DNA from: Usitatibacter sp035624355
GTDB taxonomy: Bacteria; Pseudomonadota; Gammaproteobacteria; Burkholderiales; Usitatibacteraceae
Length of the DNA stretch: 64,000 bases
Direction of reading: 5' to 3'
Assembly (NCBI GenBank): GCA_035624355.1
Contig: DASPRQ010000103.1
Span: 22,630 to 86,629 of the forward strand
Part shown: piece by piece, positions 42,235-52,133 of the stretch
How the letters are laid out: each line of letters begins with the position of its first letter
Numbering within the stretch: position 1 is the first letter of the stretch
The notes under the pieces: generated by a model
What the model saw: only the letters and a program-made list of their open reading frames with translations
What the model was told of the DNA's origin: nothing
The model's database searches: none
Program-made: the position numbers and the translations under genes

Positions 42235-43062
42235 GTGACCGAAGACATCCTGGTCGACGTCCAGTCGGTCAACTTCGCATACGACGGCTTCAGCCGCCGG
42301 CCCGTGCTCAAAGGGATCACCATGCGCGTGCCGCGCGGAAAGATGGTGGCCATCATGGGCGCCTCGGGCAGCGGCAAGACGACGCTGCTCAGGATCATCG
42401 GCGGCCAGCTGCGCGTGACCGACGGGGAGGTGAGCGTCGCGGGCCGGCGCATGCGCGACATCGGCTCGGCCGAGCTCTACGCCCTGCGCCGCCGCATGGG
42501 CATGCTCTTCCAGTTCGGCGCGCTCTTCACCGACATGTCGGTGTACGACAACGTGGCCTTCCCGGTGCGCGAGCACACGGGCCTGCCCGAGCGCCTCGTG
42601 CGGGACCTCGTCCTCATGAAGCTCGAGGCCGTCGGCATGCGCGGGGCGCAGGCGCTCATGCCCTCGGAGCTCTCGGGCGGCATGGCGCGGCGCGTGGCGC
42701 TCGCGCGCGCCGTGGTGCTCGACCCGATGCTCGTGATGTACGACGAGCCCTTCGCGGGCCTCGACCCGATCGCCATGGCGGTCATCGGCGAGCTCATGCG
42801 CAAGCTCAACGACGCGCTCGGCGCGACCTCGATCGTGGTCTCGCACGACGTGGTCGAGGCGATGGCCATCGTCGACTACCTCTACTTCATCTCCGACGGC
42901 GTCATCATGGGCGAGGGCACGCCCGCGGAGGTGCGCCGCTCGGACGTGCCCTACCTGCGCCAGTTCGTGCAGGGCGCGACCGAGGGGCCGGTGCCGTTCC
43001 ACTATCCCGCGCCGCCCTATGCGCAGGACGTGCGCCTCGCCGCCGGGGGCGCGCGTGCTTGA
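42235..43062 (+). CDS. mlaF: phospholipid transport ATP-binding protein MlaF
   Basis: MlaF is the ATPase of the MlaFEDB complex that moves phospholipids between inner-membrane and periplasmic carriers to keep outer-membrane asymmetry. The 275-residue protein has Walker A GASGSGKTT (near 42-50), the Q-loop FQFGALF, signature LSGGM (146-150) and Walker B VMYDEPFAGLDP. The C-terminal extension after the H-loop (SHDVVEAM) is typical of MlaF. GTG start; overlaps mlaE by 8 bases. Confidence 0.95.
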   Translation: MTEDILVDVQSVNFAYDGFSRRPVLKGITMRVPRGKMVAIMGASGSGKTTLLRIIGGQLRVTDGEVSVAGRRMRDIGSAELYALRRRMGMLFQFGALFTDMSVYDNVAFPVREHTGLPERLVRDLVLMKLEAVGMRGAQALMPSELSGGMARRVALARAVVLDPMLVMYDEPFAGLDPIAMAVIGELMRKLNDALGATSIVVSHDVVEAMAIVDYLYFISDGVIMGEGTPAEVRRSDVPYLRQFVQGATEGPVPFHYPAPPYAQDVRLAAGGARA

Positions 43063-43852
43063 GAGGCTGCGCCGCCCGATCGAGAGCCTGGGCCACCGGG
43101 TGATCGAGGGCGTCTGGCGCGCGGGCTCGATGGCGCGCTTCTTCGGGCTCGTGCTCGCCTCCTCGGCCACCAGCTTCGAGCGCTTCCGGCTGGTGATGCG
43201 CGAGGTGTACTTCACGGGCGTGCTCTCGCTCGTGATCATCATCGTCTCGGGGCTGTTCGTCGGCATGGTGCTCGGGCTGCAGGGCTACGACACGCTCCAG
43301 AAGTACGGCGCGACGGAATCGATCGGCGTGCTGGTGGCCCTCTCGCTCGTGCGCGAGCTGGGCCCGGTGGTCTCGGCGCTGCTCTTCGCCTCGCGCGCGG
43401 GCTCGGCCATCACGGCGGAGATCGGGCTCATGAAGACGACCGAGCAGCTCGCGGCCATGGACATGATGGCGGTCTCGCCCATGGCGCGCGTCATCGCGCC
43501 GCGCTTCTGGGCGGGGGTGATGTCGATGCCGCTGCTCGCCGCGCTCTTCTCGACCATGGGCGTCTTCGGCGGCTACGTGGTGGCCGTGGTGCTGATCGGC
43601 GTGGACCGGGGCGCCTTCTGGTCGCAGATGCAGTCGGCGGTCGACTTCCGGTATGATGTCCTCAACGGTGTCGTGAAGAGCTTCGTGTTCGGCATCGCCG
43701 TCACCGTCATAGCGACCTTCGAAGGCTACGACGCGCCGCCGACCGCGGAGGGCGTTTCGCGGGCCACCACCCGCACGGTGGTGAGCTCCGCGCTCACGAT
43801 CCTCGCGCTGGACCTCGTGCTCACTTCCTTCATGCTGCGGGGCCAGGGCTAG
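43055..43852 (+). CDS. mlaE: phospholipid transport permease MlaE
   Basis: This 265-residue MlaE permease has five to six hydrophobic helices and the conserved SALLFASRAGSAITAEIGLMKTTEQ segment with AMDMMAVSP. The GTG at 43055 (VLERLRRPIESLG) gives the normal family length; an ATG at 43019 deep inside mlaF would add twelve unusual residues. MlaE dimers form the membrane channel bound by MlaF, MlaB and MlaD. Confidence 0.95.
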   Translation: MLERLRRPIESLGHRVIEGVWRAGSMARFFGLVLASSATSFERFRLVMREVYFTGVLSLVIIIVSGLFVGMVLGLQGYDTLQKYGATESIGVLVALSLVRELGPVVSALLFASRAGSAITAEIGLMKTTEQLAAMDMMAVSPMARVIAPRFWAGVMSMPLLAALFSTMGVFGGYVVAVVLIGVDRGAFWSQMQSAVDFRYDVLNGVVKSFVFGIAVTVIATFEGYDAPPTAEGVSRATTRTVVSSALTILALDLVLTSFMLRGQG

Positions 43853-43878
43853 CCGGCCCACGATCACGGAACGACACG

Positions 43879-44376
43879 ATGGAAAGGACGACGATCGACC
43901 TGTGGTTCGGAGCCTTCGTCACGGCGGGGTTCGCGGCGCTGCTCGTGCTCGCGCTCAAGGTCGGCAACCTCGGCGCCGAGCGCGGCGACCAGGTGTACAA
44001 GGTCGAGGCGCGCTTCGACAACATCGGCGGGCTCAAGGTGCGCGCGCCGGTGCGCAGCGCCGGGGTTCTCGTCGGGCGCGTGTCCGACATCCATTTCGAC
44101 AACAAGCGCTACCAGGCCGACGTGACGATCGCGATCGACAAGCGCTACATGTTCCCGAAGGACACGAGCGCGGCCATCCTCACCTCGGGGCTGCTCGGCG
44201 AGAACTACGTGGGCCTGGATGCGGGCGGCGACGAGAAGATGCTCGCGCCGGGCGACCGCATCATGATCACCCAGTCGGCCGTGGTGCTCGAGCGGCTGAT
44301 CGGGCAGATGCTCTTCAACAAGGCGCAGGAGGAGCCCGCCAGCGGCAAGGCGGCTCCCGCCGCCGGGGCGAAGTAG
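43879..44376 (+). CDS. mlaD: phospholipid transport MCE protein MlaD
   Basis: This 165-residue protein has one N-terminal transmembrane helix (GAFVTAGFAALLVLALKVG) and a single MCE domain: YKVEARFDNIGGLKVRAPVRSAGVLVGRVSDI and AAILTSGLLGENYVGLDAGG. MlaD hexamers form the lipid tunnel on top of MlaFEB. It lies 26 bases after mlaE. mlaA, often near this position in betaproteobacteria, is absent from the operon. Confidence 0.95.
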   Translation: MERTTIDLWFGAFVTAGFAALLVLALKVGNLGAERGDQVYKVEARFDNIGGLKVRAPVRSAGVLVGRVSDIHFDNKRYQADVTIAIDKRYMFPKDTSAAILTSGLLGENYVGLDAGGDEKMLAPGDRIMITQSAVVLERLIGQMLFNKAQEEPASGKAAPAAGAK

Positions 44377-44440
44377 CGCCGGAACCGCCCGCCCCGCCGC
44401 AGGGTCGAAGCCTTCGAGTCCCCAACCCCCAGGATTGTCC

Positions 44441-45064
44441 ATGCCGCGACTGCTGATCCTGCTTTTCACCGCGCTGCTGCCGCTCGGCGCGCTCGCCGCG
44501 GAAGCGCCCGACGCGCTCGTGAAGCGCATCGCCGACGAGGTGCTCGCCATCATCAAGTCCGACAAGGAGCTGCAGTCGGGCAACTCCGCCAAGGTCGTGG
44601 CGCTCGCCGAGGCGAAGGTGCTCCCGCACTTCGACTTCACGCGCATGACGCGGCTCGCCGTGGGGCGCAACTGGAGGCAGGCCACGCCCGAGCAGCAGGA
44701 GGCGCTCATCAAGGAATTCCGCACCCTCCTGGTGCGCACCTACTCCGCGTCCCTCTCGGAATACCGCAACCAGAAGATCGAGGTGAAGCCGCTGCAGTCG
44801 TCGCCCGGCGACGAGGACGTGCTGGTGCGCACCGCGGTGATCCAGGAAGGCGGGCCCCCCATCCCCATCGACTACCGCATGGAGAAGGCCCCGGACGGCA
44901 CCTGGAAGGTCTACGACGTGGTGGTCGATGGAGCGTCGCTCGTGACCACCTACCGGGGCTCGTTCAACGACCAGATCCAGCGCTCGGGGATCGACGGCCT
45001 GGTGAAGACGCTGCAGGAGCGCAACCACTCCGCCCAGCAGCCCGCGAAGGCCGCGTCGCGGTGA
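44441..45064 (+). CDS. mlaC: periplasmic phospholipid carrier MlaC
   Basis: This 207-residue soluble carrier has a signal peptide ending GALAA near residue 20 and the Ttg2D/MlaC fold signatures VLPHFDFTRMTRLAVGRNWR and EFRTLLVRTYSASLSEY. AGGA six bases before the ATG at 44441 supports this start over an in-frame TTG two codons upstream. It shuttles phospholipid between the outer-membrane MlaA complex and MlaD. It overlaps mlaB by 4 bases. Confidence 0.94.
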   Translation: MPRLLILLFTALLPLGALAAEAPDALVKRIADEVLAIIKSDKELQSGNSAKVVALAEAKVLPHFDFTRMTRLAVGRNWRQATPEQQEALIKEFRTLLVRTYSASLSEYRNQKIEVKPLQSSPGDEDVLVRTAVIQEGGPPIPIDYRMEKAPDGTWKVYDVVVDGASLVTTYRGSFNDQIQRSGIDGLVKTLQERNHSAQQPAKAASR

Positions 45065-45378
45065 ACGCCATCTCCGCCGAAGGCGAGGTGGTGCGGCTCA
45101 ACGGCGCGCTCGACTTCGGGACCGTGAAGTCCGTGCTCGAGGAGGGCGCGAAGCTCGCGGCGCGGACCGACCTGCCGCCGCGCATCACGGTGGACTTCTC
45201 CGCGGTGACGGGCGTCGATTCCTCGGCGGTCGCGCTGCTGCTCGAATGGCGGCGTCTCGCGCAGGCGCAGGGCAAGGCGCTCGAGTTCACGAACCTGCCC
45301 GCGAACCTCATAGCGCTCGCGAAGCTCTACGGGGTCGCCGACCTCATCCAGCCGCCCGGGCATCCCGCGGGCCCGTGA
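45061..45378 (+). CDS. mlaB: STAS-domain protein MlaB
   Basis: This 105-residue cytoplasmic STAS protein stabilises MlaF and stimulates its ATPase. The core VDFSAVTGVDSSAVALLLEWRR matches the STAS phosphorylation-loop region. GTG start overlapping the mlaC stop (GTGA). It ends the mla genes. Confidence 0.88.
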   Translation: MNAISAEGEVVRLNGALDFGTVKSVLEEGAKLAARTDLPPRITVDFSAVTGVDSSAVALLLEWRRLAQAQGKALEFTNLPANLIALAKLYGVADLIQPPGHPAGP

Positions 45379-45511
45379 GCCTCCGCCGAGGGGCCCGGCG
45401 CGCTCCCCGCCGAGGGCGCCGCGTTTGCGGGCGCCGCCCCCGCTGCCCTATCATGGTTCCCCCTGCATTTCCCCGGCCGGGAGCGCGAGCCCCGGCACCC
45501 GCCTCACGCCC

Positions 45512-45748
45512 ATGGTCGAACCCCGCTCCATCGAAGAGTCGATCCGCGCGGGCCTGCCCTGCACCCACCTCGAGGTGCGCGGCGACGGAGCCCATTTCGA
45601 GGCGCTCATCGTGAGCCCCGACTTCTCGGGCCTCGACCGCGTGCGCCGGCACCAGCGGGTCTACGCGGCGCTCGGCGGCCGCATGCGCTCGGAGATCCAT
45701 GCGCTGTCCATGAGGACGCTTACCCCGGAAGAGTGGGCGGCGCGCTGA
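45512..45748 (+). CDS. ibaG: BolA-like protein IbaG
   Basis: This 78-residue BolA-family protein has SIEESIRAGLPCTHLEVRGDGAHFEALIVS, with the Cys and His used to bind [2Fe-2S] with monothiol glutaredoxin, and VRRHQRVYAALGGRM with the conserved His. IbaG is encoded next to mla and murA in many proteobacteria. The ATG at 45512 gives the family length; longer frames lack similarity. Confidence 0.9.
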   Translation: MVEPRSIEESIRAGLPCTHLEVRGDGAHFEALIVSPDFSGLDRVRRHQRVYAALGGRMRSEIHALSMRTLTPEEWAAR

Positions 45749-45780
45749 ACCCTTTCCGGCCCCCGCGGCCGGCCTGACCG

Positions 45781-47031
<1,251 letters not shown>

Positions 47032-47037
47032 GGGCCC

Positions 47038-47682
47038 ATGGCGCAGACCACGCTCGCCCTCGCGAAGGGCCGCATCTTCGAGGAGACGCTGCCGCTGCTC
47101 GCGGCCGCGGGCATCCGGCCGTCCGGGGATCCGGACGCCTCGCGCAAGCTCATCCTCGCCACCAACCGCGAAGGGCTCCGGCTCATCCTCGTGCGCGCCG
47201 CCGACGTGCCCACCTACGTGCAGTACGGCGCCGCGGACCTGGGCGTGGCGGGACGGGACCTGCTCGTGGAGCACGGAGGGCAGGGGCTGTACCAGCCGCT
47301 CGACCTCGGCATCGCCAAGTGCCGCATGGTGGTCGCCGTGCCCGAGGAGTTCGACTACGAGGGCGCGGTGCGCCAGGGGGCGCGGCTGCGGGTGGCGACG
47401 AAGTACGTGGGGACCGCGCGCGAGCACTTCGCCGCGAAGGGCATGCACGTGGACCTCATCCGCCTCTACGGTTCGATGGAGCTCGCGCCCCTGGTGGGGC
47501 TCGCGGAGGCGATCGTGGACCTGGTGGACACCGGCAACACGCTGCGGGCGAACCGCCTCAAGGCGGTCGAGGAGATCATGCCGGTCTCGAGCCGCCTCAT
47601 CGTGAACCCCGCTTCCCTCAAGGTGAAGCGCGCGGCGGTGGTGCCCCTCATCGAGGCCCTGCGCGAGGCGAGCCGTGGCTGA
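47038..47682 (+). CDS. hisG: ATP phosphoribosyltransferase, short form
   Basis: HisG starts histidine synthesis from ATP and PRPP. The 214-residue length is the short HisG(S) form, which lacks the C-terminal regulatory domain. The family needs HisZ, a HisRS-like regulatory subunit, for activity; hisZ is not in this window. Motifs include LALAKGRIFEETLPLL, GAADLGVAGRDLL and the PRPP loop VDLVDTGNTLRANRL. Its stop overlaps hisD by 8 bases. Confidence 0.95.
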   Translation: MAQTTLALAKGRIFEETLPLLAAAGIRPSGDPDASRKLILATNREGLRLILVRAADVPTYVQYGAADLGVAGRDLLVEHGGQGLYQPLDLGIAKCRMVVAVPEEFDYEGAVRQGARLRVATKYVGTAREHFAAKGMHVDLIRLYGSMELAPLVGLAEAIVDLVDTGNTLRANRLKAVEEIMPVSSRLIVNPASLKVKRAAVVPLIEALREASRG

Positions 47683-49009
47683 GCCCCGCCGCCTCTCGTC
47701 CGCCGACCCGGGCTTCGAGGCCGAGCTCGCGCGGCTCCTCGCCTTCGAGGCGGCCCAGGACGAGCGCGTCGAGAGCGCGACCGCCGCGATCCTCGACGAC
47801 GTGCGCGCGCGCGGCGACGCGGCGCTCCTCGAGTACACCGCGCGCCTCGACCGCTGGTCGCCGGCCTCGGCCGCCGAACTCGCGGTGGCGCCGGGCGAGG
47901 CGCAGCGCGCGCTCGCGGGGCTCGCCGCGGCCGAGCGCGAGGCGCTCGAGGCGGCGGCCGCACGCATCCGCGCCTACCACGAGCGCCAGCTCCAGTCCTC
48001 GTGGCGCGTGCGCGAGGACGACGGCACGGTGCTCGGCCAGCAGGTCACGCCCCTCGACCGCGTCGGCCTCTACGTGCCGGGCGGGAAGGCCGCGTATCCG
48101 TCGTCGGTCCTGATGAGCGCCGTCGCGGCGAAGGTGGCCGGCGTGCCCGAGCTCGTGATGGTCACGCCCACCCCCGAAGGGGCGCTCAACGCCCCGGTGC
48201 TCGCGGCCGCCGCGCTCGCCGGCGTCGACCGGATCGTGCGCGTGGGCGGGGCGCAGGCGGTGGGGGCGCTCGCCTTCGGCACCGCCACCGTGCCCGCCGT
48301 GGACAAGATCGTGGGGCCGGGCAACGCGTACGTGGCCGCCGCGAAGCGCCGCGTGTTCGGCCGCGTCGGCATCGACATGGTGGCGGGCCCCTCGGAGGTG
48401 CTGGTGATCGCCGACTCGACGGCGCACCCGGACTGGGTGGCGATGGACCTCTTCTCGCAGGCCGAGCACGACGAGATCGCCCAGGCGATCCTGCTCTCGC
48501 CGGACGGGGACCTCATCGAGCGGGTCGCGCGCTCCATGGCGCGCCAGGTGGCCGAGCTCCCGCGCAGGGCGATCATCGAGGCCGCGCTCGCCTCGCGCGG
48601 CGCCCTCGTCCACGTCCGCGACCTCGACGAGGCGTGCGCGCTCGCCAACCGCATCGCCCCGGAGCACCTGGAGCTCGCGGTGGCGGAGCCCGAGGAGCTG
48701 CTCGCCCGCATCCGCCACGCCGGGGCGATCTTCCTCGGTCACTACGCGTCGGAATCGCTCGGCGACTACTGCGCGGGACCCAACCACGTGCTGCCGACCT
48801 CGCGCACGGCGCGCTTCTCCTCGCCGCTCGGCGTCTACGACTTCCAGAAGCGCTCGAGCCTCATCGGCGTGCCGCGCGGCGCCTCGGAGAAGCTCGGGCG
48901 CATCGCCGCCACGCTCGCGCGCTCCGAGGGGCTGGAGGCGCATGCGCGCAGCGCCGAATGGCGCTACCGCGACGAGGCGGTCGCGCGCGGCGAGCCCCCC
49001 GGCGCGTGA
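47675..49009 (+). CDS. hisD: histidinol dehydrogenase
   Basis: This 444-residue Zn/NAD enzyme oxidises L-histidinol to histidine in two steps. Motifs: VPGGKAAYPSSVLMSAVAAK, VGPGNAYVAAAKRRVFG, DMVAGPSEVLV, DLFSQAEHDE with the zinc ligands and GPNHVLPTS. GTG start overlapping hisG. Confidence 0.96.
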   Translation: MAEPRRLSSADPGFEAELARLLAFEAAQDERVESATAAILDDVRARGDAALLEYTARLDRWSPASAAELAVAPGEAQRALAGLAAAEREALEAAAARIRAYHERQLQSSWRVREDDGTVLGQQVTPLDRVGLYVPGGKAAYPSSVLMSAVAAKVAGVPELVMVTPTPEGALNAPVLAAAALAGVDRIVRVGGAQAVGALAFGTATVPAVDKIVGPGNAYVAAAKRRVFGRVGIDMVAGPSEVLVIADSTAHPDWVAMDLFSQAEHDEIAQAILLSPDGDLIERVARSMARQVAELPRRAIIEAALASRGALVHVRDLDEACALANRIAPEHLELAVAEPEELLARIRHAGAIFLGHYASESLGDYCAGPNHVLPTSRTARFSSPLGVYDFQKRSSLIGVPRGASEKLGRIAATLARSEGLEAHARSAEWRYRDEAVARGEPPGA

Positions 49010-49030
49010 GCTCCGCGTGACGGCCGCTCC

Positions 49031-50104
49031 ATGAGCAAGGGACCCGCCGACCTCGTCCGCCCGGAAGTGCTCGCGCTCGCCGCCTACCACGTCGCCCCCG
49101 CGGCCGGCATGGTGAAGCTCGACGCGATGGAGAATCCCTACGCCCTGCCCCCGGCCCTCGCCGCGCGGATGGGCGAGCGCCTCGCGCGCGTGCCGGTGAA
49201 CCGCTATCCGGATCCCGCGGCGCCGGCGCTGAAGGAGCGCCTGCGCGAGGCGATGGCGATCCCCGAGGCGCTCGACGTCCTGCTCGGCAACGGCTCGGAC
49301 GAGGTGCTGCAGATCATCGCGCTCGCGCTCGCGCGGCCCGGCGCCGTCGCCCTCGCGCCCGAGCCCTCGTTCGCGATGTACCGACTGAGCGCCATCGCCT
49401 GCGGCCTGCGCTACGCGGGCGTGCCGCTCGCCGCCGACTTCTCGCTCGACGAGGCGGCGCTCCTCGGGGCGGTGCGCGAGCTGCGCCCCGCGGTCACCTG
49501 GATCGCCTATCCGAACAACCCCACCGGCAACCTCTTCCCGCGCGAGGCGATCCTCGGCCTCGTCGAGGCCTCGCCGGGGCTCGTGGTCGTCGACGAGGCG
49601 TACCACGCGTTCTCGGGCGGGGCGACGCTGATGGGCGAGGTGGGGCGGCACCCCAACCTCGTGCTCGTGCGCACGGTCTCCAAGCTCGGGCTCGCGGGCC
49701 TGCGGCTCGGGCTCGCCGTCGGGCCGCGCCCGTGGATCGCGGAGCTGGAGAAGCTGCGCCTGCCCTACAACGTGAACGCGCTCACGATGGCCGCCGCCGA
49801 GCTGCTGCTCGCCCACCGCGACGTGCTCGAGGCGCAGACGCGCGCCCTCGTTGCCGAGCGCGCGCGGCTCGAGCGCTCGCTCGACGGGATCGCGGGCGTG
49901 AGGCGGTTCCCGTCGGCGGCCAACTTCGTCCTGGCGCGCGTGCCGGACGCGCCGCGGGCGTTCGAGGGGCTGCGCGCGCGTGGTATATTGGTCCGCAACT
50001 TCCACGGCTCGCATCCCCTGCTCGAGCACTGCCTGAGGCTCACGGTCGGCACCCCCGACGAGAACGACAAGCTGGTCGAAGCCCTCGTCCCGGCCCTCGC
50101 CTGA
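49031..50104 (+). CDS. hisC: histidinol-phosphate aminotransferase
   Basis: This 357-residue class I/II PLP aminotransferase converts imidazole acetol phosphate to histidinol phosphate. MVKLDAMENPY replaces the common LNxNENP, GNGSDEVLQII is the cofactor loop, AYPNNPTGNL and VVDEAYHAF bind PLP, and K218 in TVSKLGLAGLRLG is the Schiff-base lysine. It lies 21 bases after hisD and 5 before hisB. Confidence 0.95.
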   Translation: MSKGPADLVRPEVLALAAYHVAPAAGMVKLDAMENPYALPPALAARMGERLARVPVNRYPDPAAPALKERLREAMAIPEALDVLLGNGSDEVLQIIALALARPGAVALAPEPSFAMYRLSAIACGLRYAGVPLAADFSLDEAALLGAVRELRPAVTWIAYPNNPTGNLFPREAILGLVEASPGLVVVDEAYHAFSGGATLMGEVGRHPNLVLVRTVSKLGLAGLRLGLAVGPRPWIAELEKLRLPYNVNALTMAAAELLLAHRDVLEAQTRALVAERARLERSLDGIAGVRRFPSAANFVLARVPDAPRAFEGLRARGILVRNFHGSHPLLEHCLRLTVGTPDENDKLVEALVPALA

Positions 50105-50109
50105 CACCC

Positions 50110-50697
50110 ATGCGCAAGGCGGAAATCCAACGCGACACCAAGGAGACCCGGGTCCGGGTCGCCGTCGACCTCGACGGCCGCGGCGCGGCGAAGCTCGCCT
50201 CCGGGATCCCCTTCCTCGACCACATGCTCGACCAGGTCGCGCGCCACGGCGCGCTCGACCTCGAGGTCGAGGCGCACGGCGACCTGCAGGTCGACGCGCA
50301 CCACACCGTCGAGGACATCGGCATCGCCCTCGGCATGGCGTTCGCGAAGGCCCTCGGGGACAAGAAGGGCATCCGCCGCTACGGCCACGCCTACGTGCCG
50401 CTCGACGAGGCGCTCTCGCGCGCGGTCGTCGACTTCTCCGGGCGCCCCGGCCTCGAGTTCCACGTCGACTTCCGGCGCGCGCGGGTGGGCGAGTTCGACG
50501 TGGACCTCACGCACGAGTTCTTCCAGGGCTTCGCGAACCACGCGCTCGCCACCGTGCACATCGACAACCTGCGCGGCGACAACGCCCACCACCAGTGCGA
50601 GACGGTCTTCAAGGCCTTCGCTCGGGCGGTGCGCGCGGCCGTCGAGCTCGACCCGCGCGCCTCCGGCGCCGTCCCCTCGACCAAGGGCACCCTCTAG
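50110..50697 (+). CDS. hisB: imidazoleglycerol-phosphate dehydratase
   Basis: This 195-residue monofunctional dehydratase lacks the phosphatase domain of E. coli HisB, so histidinol phosphatase must be encoded elsewhere. Manganese-binding motifs: FLDHMLDQVARHG, DAHHTVEDIGIALG, LTHEFFQGFANH and AHHQCETVFKAFARA. The ATG at 50110 is used; longer upstream frames lie in hisC. Confidence 0.96.
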   Translation: MRKAEIQRDTKETRVRVAVDLDGRGAAKLASGIPFLDHMLDQVARHGALDLEVEAHGDLQVDAHHTVEDIGIALGMAFAKALGDKKGIRRYGHAYVPLDEALSRAVVDFSGRPGLEFHVDFRRARVGEFDVDLTHEFFQGFANHALATVHIDNLRGDNAHHQCETVFKAFARAVRAAVELDPRASGAVPSTKGTL

Positions 50698-50723
50698 GAC
50701 CGCACGCGCGCACCCGCGCCCTC

Positions 50724-51359
50724 ATGTCCCAGCGCATCGCGATCGTCGACTACGGCATGGGCAACCTGCGCTCGGTGCAGAAGGCGCTCGCGCACGTCGC
50801 GCCCGGGGCCGGGGTCGCGATCACGGACGACCCCGCGGTCGTCGGCCGCGCCGACCGCGTGGTCTTTCCCGGGCAGGGGGCGATGCCCGACTGCATGAGA
50901 CGTCTGAACGAGAGCGGCCTGGGCGAGGCCGTGAGGGCGGCAGCCTCCTCGAAGCCGTTCCTCGGCCTGTGCATCGGGGAGCAGATGCTCTTCGAGCGCA
51001 GCGCCGAGGGCGACACGCCGGGCCTCGCGCTGCTCGCGGGGCGCGTCGTAGGCTTCGAGGCCACGCCCGAGCGGCTCGCGGCCGGCTTCAAGATCCCGCA
51101 CATGGGGTGGAACGAGGTCTGGCAGGCGCGCAGCCACCCGCTGTGGCGCGGCATCGCCGACGGCAGCCGCTTCTACTTCGTGCACAGCTACTATTGCGTG
51201 CCGGGCGATCCCGCCCTCGTCGCCGCGCGCACCCGCTACCCCGACGCCTTTACCTCGGCCATCGCGCGCGATAATATTTTCGCGACGCAATTCCATCCCG
51301 AGAAAAGCAGCGTCGCGGGGCTCACGCTACTCAGCAACTTCGCCACCTGGAATCCCTAG
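50724..51359 (+). CDS. hisH: imidazole glycerol phosphate synthase, glutaminase subunit
   Basis: This 211-residue class I glutaminase feeds ammonia to HisF. The N-terminus IVDYGMGNLRSVQKAL, the nucleophile in FLGLCIGEQMLFE, the internal VHSYYC and the C-terminal ATQFHPEKSS (catalytic His and Glu) are all present. It lies between hisB and hisA with short gaps. Confidence 0.95.
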   Translation: MSQRIAIVDYGMGNLRSVQKALAHVAPGAGVAITDDPAVVGRADRVVFPGQGAMPDCMRRLNESGLGEAVRAAASSKPFLGLCIGEQMLFERSAEGDTPGLALLAGRVVGFEATPERLAAGFKIPHMGWNEVWQARSHPLWRGIADGSRFYFVHSYYCVPGDPALVAARTRYPDAFTSAIARDNIFATQFHPEKSSVAGLTLLSNFATWNP

Positions 51360-51377
51360 AGGTTCCGCCCCGCATCC

Positions 51378-52115
51378 ATGCTGATCATCCCAGCGATCGA
51401 CCTGAAGGACGGGCAGTGCGTGCGCCTCGAGCAGGGCCGCATGGACCGCGCCACGGTCTTCTCCGGCGATCCCGGCGGGACCGCGGCCGGCTGGGCCGAG
51501 AAGGGGGCGCGCCGCCTGCACGTCGTGGACCTCAACGGCGCGATCGCCGGCAAGCCGCGCAACGAGGCGGCGGTGAAGGCCATCGTCGCCTCGGTGGACT
51601 CCGACGTGCCGATCCAGCTGGGCGGGGGCATCCGCGACCTGGACACGATCGAGCGCTACCTCGACGACGGCGTCTCCTACGTGATCATCGGCACGGCGGC
51701 GGTGAAGAACCCGGGCTTCCTGCACGAGGCGTGCGACGCCTTCCCGGGCCACATCATGGTGGGCCTCGACGCGAAGGACGGGAAGGTCGCCACCGACGGC
51801 TGGTCCAAGCTCACCAAGCACGACGTGATCGACCTCGCGAAGCGCTTCCAGGACTACGGGGTCGAGGCCGTGATCTACACCGACATCGGCCGCGACGGCA
51901 TGATGACGGGGGTCAACATCGAGGCGACGGTGAGGCTCGCCCAGGCGCTCGCCGTGCCCGTGATCGCGAGCGGGGGCCTCAACGAGCTCGAGGACATCCG
52001 CAGGCTCCGCGCGGTGGAGGGCGAGGGCATCACCGGGTGCATCGCCGGGCGCTCGATCTACGAGGGGCGCCTGGACTTCGCCGCAGCGCTCAAGGTGGCC
52101 GCGGGCGAGGCCTGA
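51378..52115 (+). CDS. hisA: ProFAR isomerase
   Basis: This 245-residue (beta/alpha)8 barrel opens the ribose ring of ProFAR. The conserved catalytic aspartates sit in IPAIDLKDGQCVRL and in YTDIGRDGMMTG; phosphate-binding loops are QLGGGIRD and ASGGLNELEDI. It is paralogous to hisF, the next gene. Confidence 0.95.
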   Translation: MLIIPAIDLKDGQCVRLEQGRMDRATVFSGDPGGTAAGWAEKGARRLHVVDLNGAIAGKPRNEAAVKAIVASVDSDVPIQLGGGIRDLDTIERYLDDGVSYVIIGTAAVKNPGFLHEACDAFPGHIMVGLDAKDGKVATDGWSKLTKHDVIDLAKRFQDYGVEAVIYTDIGRDGMMTGVNIEATVRLAQALAVPVIASGGLNELEDIRRLRAVEGEGITGCIAGRSIYEGRLDFAAALKVAAGEA

Positions 52116-52133
52116 GGGCCCGCGCGCTCCGCC

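Noticed and set aside
45414..45437. GC-rich hairpin between mlaB and ibaG as a terminator
   Set aside because: The stem needs a bulge and no T-tract follows; genes on both sides are commonly cotranscribed.
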